Origin: Collinsella sp.
GTDB taxonomy: Bacteria > Actinomycetota > Coriobacteriia > Coriobacteriales > Coriobacteriaceae
DNA: 46,375 bases
Direction: 5' to 3'
NCBI GenBank assembly: GCA_031295385.1
Contig: JAUMOL010000026.1
Span: forward strand, 1 to 46,375
Shown: in pieces, positions 25,312-34,242 of the stretch
Layout of the letters: the number at the start of each line of letters is the position of its first letter
Position numbering within the stretch: the first letter of the stretch is position 1
Position numbers and translations under genes: made by a program
The notes under the pieces: model-generated
What the model saw: only the letters and a program-made list of their open reading frames with translations
What the model was told of the DNA's origin: nothing
The model's database searches: none

Positions 25312-26169
25312 TTACTCCTCGTCGTCCTCGCCATCGTCCTCATCCTCAAGATGATCGAGCAGGTAGCGAAGACCCTCGCTGACCTCGTTAACGGGCACCT
25401 TGGCAACGTAGCGCGCGTCGACGGCGGGCCTCATGATAACACCCTCGCCCGAAGGCACGCGCATGCTCTCGAGCTCATCCTCATCAGTGCAGGCGATATC
25501 ACCGGCAGTCATACGCTGTCCGGTCAACAGGAAGGTCAGACGGCAGGCGGCATCGATGGAAATCGAGGCGATGCGATCGAGATAGCGCGATACCATGATG
25601 GCGCGGCGCAGGTCGTCATAGTTGCTGTCGTCGTCCATAAAATCGCCCGTGTCCATGCGGTTAAAGGTGCGGAAGAACTTCTCGTAGGCGGCGTGCACTG
25701 GCTCGTCCTCGACGGCCAAGTTGCAGATGATGGACATATCATTGGTGACGAGCGCGGAAAGCGAAGAGCCCAGCACCTGGTAGACAGCCTCAGCCTCGGC
25801 CTCAACCGTGCCGACAAGCTCCTTGGGCAGCGAGATGTCGGCCTTGATCATATGACGCGTGGCGCGGCAGATCTGACGGACCTTATCGGTCATGCGCTGC
25901 AGGTTAAAGTCGACGTAGATGATCGTCTGAAGCAGGCGGAAGTCGGAGGCGACCGGTGACTGCGTGGCGATCAGGTTGTAGCACACGGCCTCCAAGTTAG
26001 CGCAGCGCGCGTCAATCGAAAGCGTGCGCTTCTTGGTCTTGGTGGCGAGCTTGCGGTCGTCGGTCACATAGGCCTTAACGGCATCGTGGAGGGCCAGATC
26101 GACGGCCTCGTAGATGCTCAGCATCTCGTGGCGGGCCTCGATGAGCTGACGGGAAAACAGTTTACGCAT
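25312..26169 (-). CDS. phoU: PhoU-like phosphate regulator
   Basis: A 285-residue protein with PhoU features: two three-helix bundles, SIDARCANLEAVCYNLI in the first and RYLDRIASISIDAACRL in the second. PhoU represses the Pho regulon by linking PstB to the PhoR-type kinase and limits Pst uptake. It is longer than classical PhoU (about 220-240), with an extra domain at about 215-265 and a very acidic tail (EDEDDGEDDEE). GGAGTG precedes ATG. Last gene of the pst unit. The metal-binding motifs are less clear than in E. coli PhoU. Confidence 0.88.
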   Translation of the reverse strand: MRKLFSRQLIEARHEMLSIYEAVDLALHDAVKAYVTDDRKLATKTKKRTLSIDARCANLEAVCYNLIATQSPVASDFRLLQTIIYVDFNLQRMTDKVRQICRATRHMIKADISLPKELVGTVEAEAEAVYQVLGSSLSALVTNDMSIICNLAVEDEPVHAAYEKFFRTFNRMDTGDFMDDDSNYDDLRRAIMVSRYLDRIASISIDAACRLTFLLTGQRMTAGDIACTDEDELESMRVPSGEGVIMRPAVDARYVAKVPVNEVSEGLRYLLDHLEDEDDGEDDEE

Positions 26170-26261
26170 GGTTCACTCCAATCAGTTGGGTGCGGTCATG
26201 CCGCCCGCACAGTGAATACGCACCGGACCAGATCCGATCGGCTTGGGACTAGTCGCACCGA

Positions 26262-27065
<804 letters not shown>

Positions 27066-27077
27066 GGGACTCCTTAA

Positions 27078-27983
27078 CTAGCGACGCTTGCGCGACAGAA
27101 AGCGCGCAAACAGGTTGAAGGCCAAAATGATCACCATCAGCAAGAGCGCCGTGCCGTAGGCTGCGTTCATGTTGATGCCGTCGTTGGCAAGCAGGTACAG
27201 ATGGACCGTCATGGGGCGGCCGGAATCGAGCGGCGAAATAGGTAGATTGATGGCTTGGCCCATGGTGTAGAGCACCACCGCGGTCTCGCCAATGGCACGG
27301 CCGATGGCGAGGACGATGCCCGTGGCAATACGGCCAAAGGCAGAAGGAAGCACGATCTTGGAGACAACCTGCCACTTGGTAGCGCCCAGGCCGTACGCGC
27401 CCCAACGGATATAGCGCGGAACGGCGCGAATGGCCTCTTCGGTGGTGCGCATGACGATGGGAAGCATCAAGAGCGCGAGCGCCAGAGCGGCCGAGACCAT
27501 CGAAAGGCCCAGGCCCATGGCCTCGACAAACAAGGCGTAGCCAAAGAGACCCATAACGATGGAGGGCACCGAGGCCAAAGCATCGGCAGCATAACGGATG
27601 AGCTCGACGACCTTGCCCTGTTTGGCGTACTCGGCCAGATAGACGGCCGCTAGCACGGCGACCGGCGTACAGATGAGCATGGCGAGCGCCGTCACGTAGA
27701 TGGTCGAGACAATCGTAGGCCAAATGCCGCCCTCGGCGTTGACACCCTGGGGCCAACCGAAGATAAAGTCGAGCGAAATATGCGGTAAGCCATTAACAAC
27801 CACGTAGGCGATGATAGCGACCAGCACCAGCGTGGTGATGTAGGCAGCGGCACGGAACACGCCAAGCATGATCTTGTTGGACAGGTCCTTGTTGATGCGG
27901 CCCTTCTTGCCGTGGGAAAGGGCACGCTTGATGCGCTCGCGCGACGAGGTCGTATCGACCGTCGTGTCAACGGAATCGGACAT
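27078..27983 (-). CDS. pstA: phosphate ABC transporter permease PstA
   Basis: A 301-residue inner-membrane permease with about six helices after a polar N-terminus of ~40 residues. The EAA-type coupling loop is AIRAVPRYIRWGAYGLGATKWQ. It forms the channel with PstC and couples to PstB. The start lies 3 bases after the pstC stop, with GGGGTAGG inside the pstC end, so translation is coupled. Confidence 0.95.
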   Translation of the reverse strand: MSDSVDTTVDTTSSRERIKRALSHGKKGRINKDLSNKIMLGVFRAAAYITTLVLVAIIAYVVVNGLPHISLDFIFGWPQGVNAEGGIWPTIVSTIYVTALAMLICTPVAVLAAVYLAEYAKQGKVVELIRYAADALASVPSIVMGLFGYALFVEAMGLGLSMVSAALALALLMLPIVMRTTEEAIRAVPRYIRWGAYGLGATKWQVVSKIVLPSAFGRIATGIVLAIGRAIGETAVVLYTMGQAINLPISPLDSGRPMTVHLYLLANDGINMNAAYGTALLLMVIILAFNLFARFLSRKRR

Positions 27984-27986
27984 AGC

Positions 27987-28913
27987 CTACCCCCTCTTCT
28001 TCTTGGAAATCAGACGGACGATGCCCACCAGCGTGGCGGAGATGATAAACAGGACCACACCCATGCCGAACAGCGCCGAGCGGTGCAGACCCGAGGAATA
28101 GCTCATGTCGAGCGCAATCTGGCTCGTGAGCGTCGAGATGGGGCTCGCAATGCTGTCGGGAATAACCGGGGCGTTACCTACGACCATGAGCACGGCCATG
28201 GTCTCGCCGATGGCACGGCCCATACCCAGCACGATGGCATCAACGATACCCAGCTTCGCGGCAGGTAGCACGACCTTATAGATGGTCTGCCACTTGGTGG
28301 CGCCCATGGCATACGATGCCTCGCGAATGCCCATGGGAATGGAATTGAGAGCATCGATGGTGAGCGTGGTGATGGTAGGGACGATCATGATGGCGAGCAC
28401 AAACCACGCCGTCAGCGCACCAAAACCAAGGCCGCCGGTCAGTTGTGCGATAAACGGGCGGATGATGATCATGCCAAAGAAGCCGTAGATGATGGAGGGT
28501 ATGCCCGCCAGCAGGTCAACGGCGGGGCTGATGAGCTTGCGCACGCGCTTGCTGGCAATCTCGACCAGGTAAACGGCCGTACCCACGCCCAGCGGCACGC
28601 CCATGGCGAGCGCACCGACGGTCACCAGACCCGAGCCGGCAAGCAGCGACAAGATGCCGTAGTGGCCCTCGGAAGGCGCCCACGTAAAGCTAAAGAAGTC
28701 CGCCAGACCGATGTCGGTAAAGACGGGCAGCGCCGAGTACGTGGTAAAGACAAAAATCAGGATGACGGTAACGACCGCCAAGAACGCGCAGGCAAAGAAG
28801 ATCCACTGCAGCGCCTTCTCCTTGATATAGGTACTGTGCGATACGAGCGCCAGCTCGCGCTTCTTGGGCGTCTGAACATTCTGCTCAGTCTGGGAGTTTT
28901 CCTGTGCTTCCAT
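27987..28913 (-). CDS. pstC: phosphate ABC transporter permease PstC
   Basis: A 308-residue permease with about six helices and a coupling loop SIPMGIREASYAMGATKWQTI. The ATG at 28913 is preferred over a GTG three codons earlier because AGGGGA lies nine bases before it. The gene starts one base after the pstS stop. The N-terminal 30 residues are polar and cytosolic. Confidence 0.95.
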   Translation of the reverse strand: MEAQENSQTEQNVQTPKKRELALVSHSTYIKEKALQWIFFACAFLAVVTVILIFVFTTYSALPVFTDIGLADFFSFTWAPSEGHYGILSLLAGSGLVTVGALAMGVPLGVGTAVYLVEIASKRVRKLISPAVDLLAGIPSIIYGFFGMIIIRPFIAQLTGGLGFGALTAWFVLAIMIVPTITTLTIDALNSIPMGIREASYAMGATKWQTIYKVVLPAAKLGIVDAIVLGMGRAIGETMAVLMVVGNAPVIPDSIASPISTLTSQIALDMSYSSGLHRSALFGMGVVLFIISATLVGIVRLISKKKRG

Positions 28914-28914
28914 G

Positions 28915-29751
28915 CTACTCACTCCCCTTCTCGTCGTTGGTGACGGGAATAAAGCCCGCCTCGCGAATCTGCTTGTCCATCTTTTCGGACGTCACATAGT
29001 CGATGTAATCCTGCGCCTGCTGCGAAGGCGCACCCTTCACAAAGAAGTAAAGGTCGCGTGAGATGGGATAGCCGCCGCTCGCGACCGTCTTCTCGGACGC
29101 CTCAACATGATTGACCGAGACGGCCTTGACCGAGGTCTTGGCGTTGAGGCTATCGACGAAGCCCAGCGAAATGTAGCCAATGGCACCGCGCGAACGAGAT
29201 ACCACGTCGCGCACCTGGCCCGTGCCCGAAAGAACGGCCGAGCGGCGATCGAACGGGGTGCCGTCCATCACGATGGTGCGGAAGGCCTCACGCGTGCCGG
29301 ACGCCTCATCTCGATTGATGACCTGGATCCTCAGGTCCTCGCCACCGACTTCTTTCCAGTTGGTGATCTTGCCGGCGTAAATATCGCGGAGCTGCTCGGT
29401 CGAGAGGTTATCGACCGGGTTATCGTCGTTCACGATGACCGCGATACCGTCGTGGGCAATGACGATGGGAGTCAGGCCCAGATCCTGTTCGTCGGCATTG
29501 AGTCCACGGGAGGAGCTGGCGATATCGGCTGTGCCGGCGCTGACGGCCTCGATGCCAGCGGAAGAACCCAAACCGGAAACGAGCACGTCGATGCCGGTCT
29601 CCTCCTTAAAGCCCTCGGCCGCAATCTCGGCGATAGGAAGGCAGGTCGTGGAGCCGGCGACGGTAATGGAAGAGGTAGAAGATCCCGAAGAACAGGCACA
29701 CAGCGTAAGCGTTAGCACAGCAGCGCTCAGGGCCGATACGATCTTTCTCAT
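28915..29751 (-). CDS. pstS: phosphate-binding lipoprotein PstS
   Basis: A 278-residue solute-binding protein that delivers phosphate to PstCA. The signal peptide (residues 1-19, MRKIVSALSAAVLTLTL) ends in a lipobox LCA followed by Cys20, for lipid anchoring. VAGSTTCLPIAE and GLGSSAGIEAV with DEASGTREAF line the phosphate site. Its ATG overlaps the pgeF stop as ATGA, so it is translationally coupled to pgeF. It is the first gene of pstSCAB-phoU. Confidence 0.95.
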   Translation of the reverse strand: MRKIVSALSAAVLTLTLCACSSGSSTSSITVAGSTTCLPIAEIAAEGFKEETGIDVLVSGLGSSAGIEAVSAGTADIASSSRGLNADEQDLGLTPIVIAHDGIAVIVNDDNPVDNLSTEQLRDIYAGKITNWKEVGGEDLRIQVINRDEASGTREAFRTIVMDGTPFDRRSAVLSGTGQVRDVVSRSRGAIGYISLGFVDSLNAKTSVKAVSVNHVEASEKTVASGGYPISRDLYFFVKGAPSQQAQDYIDYVTSEKMDKQIREAGFIPVTNDEKGSE

Positions 29752-30548
29752 AGCATCACGCCGATCGCAGCATGGCGCCCACAGGTACCGCCCTCATTAC
29801 GGTAGGAATAAAAGCGGTCATTCTGACGCACGGTCGAAAGCTGGGTATCCACGATATTATCCGCGTCGACACCGACATCTACCAGCGCCTCGCAAATGGC
29901 AGCGGAAAGATCGAGCATGCGAGAGGTGCTCGCATCGATGCACGAGAACTCGGCGGCAAAGCGATCCACGAGCTCCTGGGATACCTCATATTCGTCACCC
30001 AAGATATGGGGGCCGATATAGGCGGAAACGTCGCTCGCATCGCAACCGGCAGCATCGCAAAGCGCCTGGCACGCCTTGGCGGAAATACGTGCAATCGTGC
30101 CCTTCCAACCGGAGTGCACCACGGCAAATCCGCCAGGGGCCACCAGCACCACGGGAACGCAGTCGGCAAAGCAGAGCAGCACGGGCACGTTATGCGCCGT
30201 ACAGACGATGGCATCGCAGCCCTCGGCAATCTGCTCGCGGACGTCCTCAAGGTCATCGGCGCCATTCGAGGTCACCGCAACGATATGGTCACCATGGACC
30301 TGATTGGGAACGAGCAGGTTGTGCTCGCACTCGGCGGCACCCATAGCCTCGAGCGCGCGACGACGATTTTCTTGAACAGCAAAGGGGTCATCGCCAACAT
30401 GCGAGCCCAAGTTGAGTGAGGAGTACGCATCTTCGGAAACACCACCGGCGCGCTCGGTGAAGGCAAAGCGAACATCGGATGTCGCGCCCTCCACCAACGT
30501 AACTCCATCATGGTCGACACGCGAAACGTTGTCCGCACGTGCTGCCAT
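29748..30548 (-). CDS. pgeF: PgeF/YlmD family purine nucleosidase-like (polyphenol oxidase) protein
   Basis: A 266-residue DUF152/Cu-oxidase_4 protein. NQVHGD, CADCVPVVL and HSGWKGT supply the His, Cys and His metal ligands. Homologues were called laccase-like polyphenol oxidases and are also reported as purine nucleoside phosphorylases; in E. coli YfiH is linked to cell-wall precursor editing. GGAGGC sets the start; a second ATG seven codons upstream is less well placed. It directly follows ftsZ in the division cluster, as usual, but is followed by pstS with a 4-base overlap, which is unusual. Confidence 0.9.
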   Translation of the reverse strand: MAARADNVSRVDHDGVTLVEGATSDVRFAFTERAGGVSEDAYSSLNLGSHVGDDPFAVQENRRRALEAMGAAECEHNLLVPNQVHGDHIVAVTSNGADDLEDVREQIAEGCDAIVCTAHNVPVLLCFADCVPVVLVAPGGFAVVHSGWKGTIARISAKACQALCDAAGCDASDVSAYIGPHILGDEYEVSQELVDRFAAEFSCIDASTSRMLDLSAAICEALVDVGVDADNIVDTQLSTVRQNDRFYSYRNEGGTCGRHAAIGVML

Positions 30549-30600
30549 ACTAAAGCCTCCTAATAACACAAGTACCGCGGCATCGCCGCTACAGCCCGCG

Positions 30601-30628
30601 TTTATACGGCTGTCATACTTCTTTAAAA
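30601..30628 (-). promoter_or_regulatory. candidate pgeF-pst promoter
   Basis: Minus-strand TTTTAA (30623-30628), 16-base spacer, TATAAA (30601-30606), about 50 bases before the pgeF ATG. The poor -35 suits an activator-dependent promoter. Confidence 0.45.
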
Positions 30629-30653
30629 GGATACCTGCTGCGCTGGAGGCAAT

Positions 30654-30671
30654 CGTAAAGGGAACGTAAAG
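30654..30671 (-). promoter_or_regulatory. PhoP-box-like direct repeats
   Basis: CTTTACG occurs twice on the minus strand with an exact 11-base period (30665-30671 and 30654-30660), just upstream of the candidate -35. B. subtilis PhoP binds TT(A/T/C)ACA-like repeats with the same 11-base period. Only two repeats are seen, so this is suggestive. Confidence 0.4.
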
Positions 30672-30703
30672 AGATTGGAGGTTCTAGTTTACAAAGTCGA
30701 AAT

Positions 30704-30732
30704 AAAAAGGGCGCGTCCATACGGACACGCCC
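30704..30732 (-). terminator. terminator after ftsZ
   Basis: A 10-bp stem with one G-U pair (30723-30732 with 30709-30718, 4-base loop) followed by TTTTTATTT on the minus strand. It makes ftsZ the end of the main dcw transcript and the pgeF-pst unit separate. Confidence 0.9.
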
Positions 30733-30758
30733 CTGTGCACAACAATGCAAAGAACGAC

Positions 30759-31913
30759 TTAGAAGCTACCGCGCTTCAGGAAGTCGGGAAGCTCGAACTG
30801 ATCGTTGCCGAAGTTAGGAAGCTCGGTGCCACCGACGTTGCGGGTCGGAGCGGCCTGAGCCGGGCTCGTGGCAGGAGCGGTGCGCTGCGGCTCAGCGGAG
30901 GCAGCGGCCTTGCTCTGAGACTGCTGAGCAGCAAAGAGCTCGTCCTGACGGTTGACGTTGGAGTCGGAGAAGCCCGTAGCGATGACGGTGATACGCACCT
31001 GATCGCCCAGGGACTCGTCGACAACGGTACCGAAGATGATGTTGGCCTCGGGGTCGACGGCGTTGGCGACAACGTCGGCGGCGTCGCTGATCTCCTGGAT
31101 GCCCAGGTCCTTGGAACCGGCGATGGAGAGCAGCACGCGCGTGGCGCCATCGATGGAGCTCTCGAGCAGCGGGCTGGAGATGGCCTGCTGGGCAGCGTCG
31201 ACGGCACGGGTATCCCCAGAAGAGGTACCGATACCCATCATGGCGGTACCGGCCTGCTTCATGATGGTCTTAACATCGGCGAAGTCCAAGTTGATGATAC
31301 CGGGGACGGTGATGAGGTCGGTGATGCCCTGGGTGCCCTGGGAAAGGACGCCATCGGCAATCGCGAAGGCCTCGAGCATGGTGGTCTTCTTCTCGGCGAT
31401 GTCGAGCAGCTTATCGTTAGGGATGACGATCATGGTGTCGACGCAATCGGAGAGGGTCTTAATGCCCTCCTCGGCGCTCTTCTTGCGCTTGCGGCCCTCG
31501 AAGGTGAAGGGCTTGGTCACGACGGCGACGGTCAGCGCACCGACCTCGTTCATCGCGATATCGGCAACGATGGGAGCAGCGCCGGTACCGGTGCCACCGC
31601 CCTCGCCGCAGGTGATGAACACCATGTCGGCGCCAGCGAGCGCCTCGGCAATGTCGTCGCGGGACTCATCGGCAGCCTTGCGGCCAACCTCGGGGTTGGC
31701 GCCGGCGCCCAGGCCGCGGGTAAGGTCGGTGCCGATGTGCACCTTGATATCGGCATCAGAGATCGCGAGTGCCTGAGCATCGGTGTTGATGGCAACAAAC
31801 TCGACGCCGCGGATGCCCTCTTCGATCATTCGATTGACCGCGTTGGTACCGCCGCCGCCGACGCCGACCACCTTAATGACGGCAAGGTAGTTGTTGATCT
31901 CTGTCTCGTGCAT
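30759..31913 (-). CDS. ftsZ: cell division protein FtsZ
   Basis: A 384-residue tubulin-like GTPase that forms the Z ring. GGGGTNAVNRMI and the tubulin signature GEGGGTGTGAAP bind GTP, and the T7-loop region follows (NLDFADVKTIM). After the globular core (about 315) comes a Gln/Ala/Pro linker and the C-terminal peptide LPDFLKR that binds SepF or other partners. GGAGG six bases before this ATG rejects a ten-codon longer start. About 200 AT-rich bases before it may hold a separate ftsZ promoter. Confidence 0.97.
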   Translation of the reverse strand: MHETEINNYLAVIKVVGVGGGGTNAVNRMIEEGIRGVEFVAINTDAQALAISDADIKVHIGTDLTRGLGAGANPEVGRKAADESRDDIAEALAGADMVFITCGEGGGTGTGAAPIVADIAMNEVGALTVAVVTKPFTFEGRKRKKSAEEGIKTLSDCVDTMIVIPNDKLLDIAEKKTTMLEAFAIADGVLSQGTQGITDLITVPGIINLDFADVKTIMKQAGTAMMGIGTSSGDTRAVDAAQQAISSPLLESSIDGATRVLLSIAGSKDLGIQEISDAADVVANAVDPEANIIFGTVVDESLGDQVRITVIATGFSDSNVNRQDELFAAQQSQSKAAASAEPQRTAPATSPAQAAPTRNVGGTELPNFGNDQFELPDFLKRGSF

Positions 31914-32112
31914 GTCGGTCCTCCGAACAAAGGTTATAGCCATAGCATGGGTCGACCCCTGCGCACATTAACCTTCAGGTTGAAAGTAAATGCAAAGGTA
32001 AACCGTATTATGTTTGCACATTATGAACGTATCAGTCAAATAATTGACCGTGAAAACCAAACAAACCAGATAAACGGCGTGGTATGGCCCCTCAACAAAG
32101 CATCAACCAGCG
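31914..32112 (-). other. ftsQ-ftsZ intergenic region
   Basis: A 199-base AT-rich gap in an otherwise compact cluster. On the minus strand TTGACT and several AT-rich hexamers (CATAAT, TAATAC, TATAAC) occur, but no pair has ideal spacing. It probably carries an ftsZ promoter for extra expression; exact position not set. Confidence 0.4.
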
Positions 32113-33369
32113 CTACGAGGTCGGAGCGTTCCTAAATGTATAGTTACCCGGAGAACGCACATTGATATACGTTACGCCCTCTACCTGCGAAAGCAGCTTG
32201 GTGACTACGCGCTCCTTCTTGACGATATCGTTCGAATCGCCCAGCGACACCTCAATGCCGTTATTGAGGTTTGCCGAGATGGCTTCGACCGAAGGCGTGG
32301 AAATATCCTTGACTTGTCCCAAGAACTCGCTCGAAAAACCACGCACATAATCCAAGCCAGCCTTAACGGCCTTGGAGCTCACCGCCTGGCCGGAAACCGG
32401 AGCGACATCCGCCGAGACATCAGTCAACAACACCGCGCCATAGTGCTTAGCGAGCGCCAGCGCGGCATCAATGCCGGTCAGGGTATTTGAGCCCTGCCCC
32501 GTCGTGATGACGTTGCCCTGGTCATCCACTTCGACCGACGTCGACAGCGGGGCGATCCAGGTGTCATCATCCCCGATGGCCCAGGCAAGGTCATCGGAGC
32601 TGATATAGGCAATTGCGATGACCTTGCGCTCCATCGGCGTAATGATGAGCGTATGCGGGAACTGACGCTGGACATCCACGCCCGAGACCCACGGATTCTG
32701 CTTGAGGTCCTCGGTAATCTGGTCGGGATCGACGTTAAAAAGCGACGTTCCCTCGGGCAAATCGATCAGCTGGATAGCATCGTGCTTCGTCACGTGCTCG
32801 CTGCCTTGAATCTGAATATCAGTGGCGGTAAACAATCCAGAGTTAATCACCACGATGGCAACGACGACGAGCACGGCCAAGACGGCCAAAACGCCGCCCA
32901 CGATTTTGCCTTTGCCTGTAACGACAGAAGCGGCGTCTGATGTTTTATTTGCCATCGCCCTAAGTGAAGACAACGGGTTGACGCCTTTTTTACCCGAAGG
33001 CTTCTTGGCGGTAGCCGGCACCGATGTCAGCGAGCGCGGTTTCGATGCGCCCAGCGTGCGACCCGGACGCGCCGCCTTAGTTCCTGCCGAGGGCGTAGGA
33101 GTTGCCAAAGGACGGGCAGGCTTGGCGCCCATAACAGGCTTTGACGTCACCGAGGGACGCGAGGACTTTTTTGCGGCCGGACGATTACCGAGCTGCGAGC
33201 CGACAACCGGACGACTGGTCTGTCGAGCATGCCCGACAGACTTAGAGTGCGCGACGGTATTGCGTTGAGGTTTGGCAGGCGCGCCGGAACGCCCTCCGGC
33301 GCGGCGGAAGGTGGGTTTCGATGCTCTAGAAGCCGAGGAATTTAACTTCCGGTCTGAGCTCGATGCCAT
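32113..33369 (-). CDS. ftsQ: cell division protein FtsQ/DivIB with long basic tail
   Basis: A 418-residue FtsQ. The cytosolic N-terminus of about 150 residues is Arg/Lys/Pro/Ser/Ala-rich and disordered, far longer than the usual 20-100. One membrane helix (about 156-177) is followed by the POTRA domain (from about 179: GLFTATDIQIQGSEHV) and the FtsQ/DivIB beta domain. It links FtsL/FtsB to other divisome parts outside the membrane. GGGAGG precedes ATG. Its first 44 bases overlap the end of murB in another frame. Confidence 0.92.
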   Translation of the reverse strand: MASSSDRKLNSSASRASKPTFRRAGGRSGAPAKPQRNTVAHSKSVGHARQTSRPVVGSQLGNRPAAKKSSRPSVTSKPVMGAKPARPLATPTPSAGTKAARPGRTLGASKPRSLTSVPATAKKPSGKKGVNPLSSLRAMANKTSDAASVVTGKGKIVGGVLAVLAVLVVVAIVVINSGLFTATDIQIQGSEHVTKHDAIQLIDLPEGTSLFNVDPDQITEDLKQNPWVSGVDVQRQFPHTLIITPMERKVIAIAYISSDDLAWAIGDDDTWIAPLSTSVEVDDQGNVITTGQGSNTLTGIDAALALAKHYGAVLLTDVSADVAPVSGQAVSSKAVKAGLDYVRGFSSEFLGQVKDISTPSVEAISANLNNGIEVSLGDSNDIVKKERVVTKLLSQVEGVTYINVRSPGNYTFRNAPTS

Positions 33370-34237
33370 ACGCCTCCCTCACCTTTCCGTGCACATGTCT
33401 GATAACCGCGGCAACGTCATCGGCCGAGGCAGTTCCGTTATTAACGATAAAATTAGCGTGAACGGGCGAAACTTCCGCGCCGCCAATCGAAAAACCCTTT
33501 AATCCACAATCCTCGATAAGCTTGCCCACACTCGCATCGGGCGGGTTGCGAAAGACCGACCCGCAGGATGCGCGACCCATGGGCTGCGTACGCTTGCGCC
33601 TCGTCAGGTACCGCTCCATGCGCTCGCGAATGTCGGCCTTAGGCGCCGGTTTAAGCTTGAGCACGCACTCGAGGATAATCTCATTGCGGGGAAGGCTACA
33701 TTCGCGGTAGCCCCAAGTGATCTCGGACCCCGCATAATGCTTGATACCGGATGCCGGGTCAAACGTTACGACATCCTCAACCAGCGAGCCAATCCACTCG
33801 GTCCGTGTGCCGGCATTCATAGATATCGCACCGCCAACCGAGCCAGGGATGCCAACGGCAAACTCAAGGCCCGAGAGGCTACGCGACAGGGCATCGTTGA
33901 CCAGGCGCGCAAACATCACGCCCGCACCGACCGTCAGCGTACAACCGTCATCGGCAACAACCGTGCGCTGAAACTCACGTCCGAGCGAAATGACGGCGCC
34001 GCGATAACCGCCATCGGCAACCAGCAGATTGGAGCCCTTGCCGATGATGACCCACGGCACCTGCTCGCGATCGAGCACCGCCACGGCGCGGCGGAGGGCA
34101 TGATAGCTATGGCACGTCACAAAGAGGTCGGCCTTGCCGCCGATACGATAGCTCGTATGACGCGCAAGGCGCTCGTCCTCGATCACATCCGTGTCGATCA
34201 TGCCCGAGAGCGCCATGACGGCGTTAAACAGACCCAT
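33326..34237 (-). CDS. murB: UDP-N-acetylenolpyruvoylglucosamine reductase
   Basis: A 303-residue FAD-dependent MurB that reduces enolpyruvyl-UDP-GlcNAc to UDP-MurNAc. HTSYRIGGKAD, VIGKGSNLLVADGG, FAVGIPGSVGGAISMNAG and MGRASCGSVFRNP (catalytic Ser region) are present. It is of the type II form lacking the Tyr loop. The ribosome site is weak (AAGAAAG inside the murC end, 5 bases between stop and start), consistent with coupling to murC. It overlaps ftsQ by 44 bases. Confidence 0.95.
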   Translation of the reverse strand: MGLFNAVMALSGMIDTDVIEDERLARHTSYRIGGKADLFVTCHSYHALRRAVAVLDREQVPWVIIGKGSNLLVADGGYRGAVISLGREFQRTVVADDGCTLTVGAGVMFARLVNDALSRSLSGLEFAVGIPGSVGGAISMNAGTRTEWIGSLVEDVVTFDPASGIKHYAGSEITWGYRECSLPRNEIILECVLKLKPAPKADIRERMERYLTRRKRTQPMGRASCGSVFRNPPDASVGKLIEDCGLKGFSIGGAEVSPVHANFIVNNGTASADDVAAVIRHVHGKVREAYGIELRPEVKFLGF

Positions 34238-34242
34238 TAGAC

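Noticed and set aside
26170..26261. Separate promoter or terminator between pstB and phoU
   Set aside because: Only a 6-bp GATCGG/CCGATC pairing is present, with no T-run and no promoter match.
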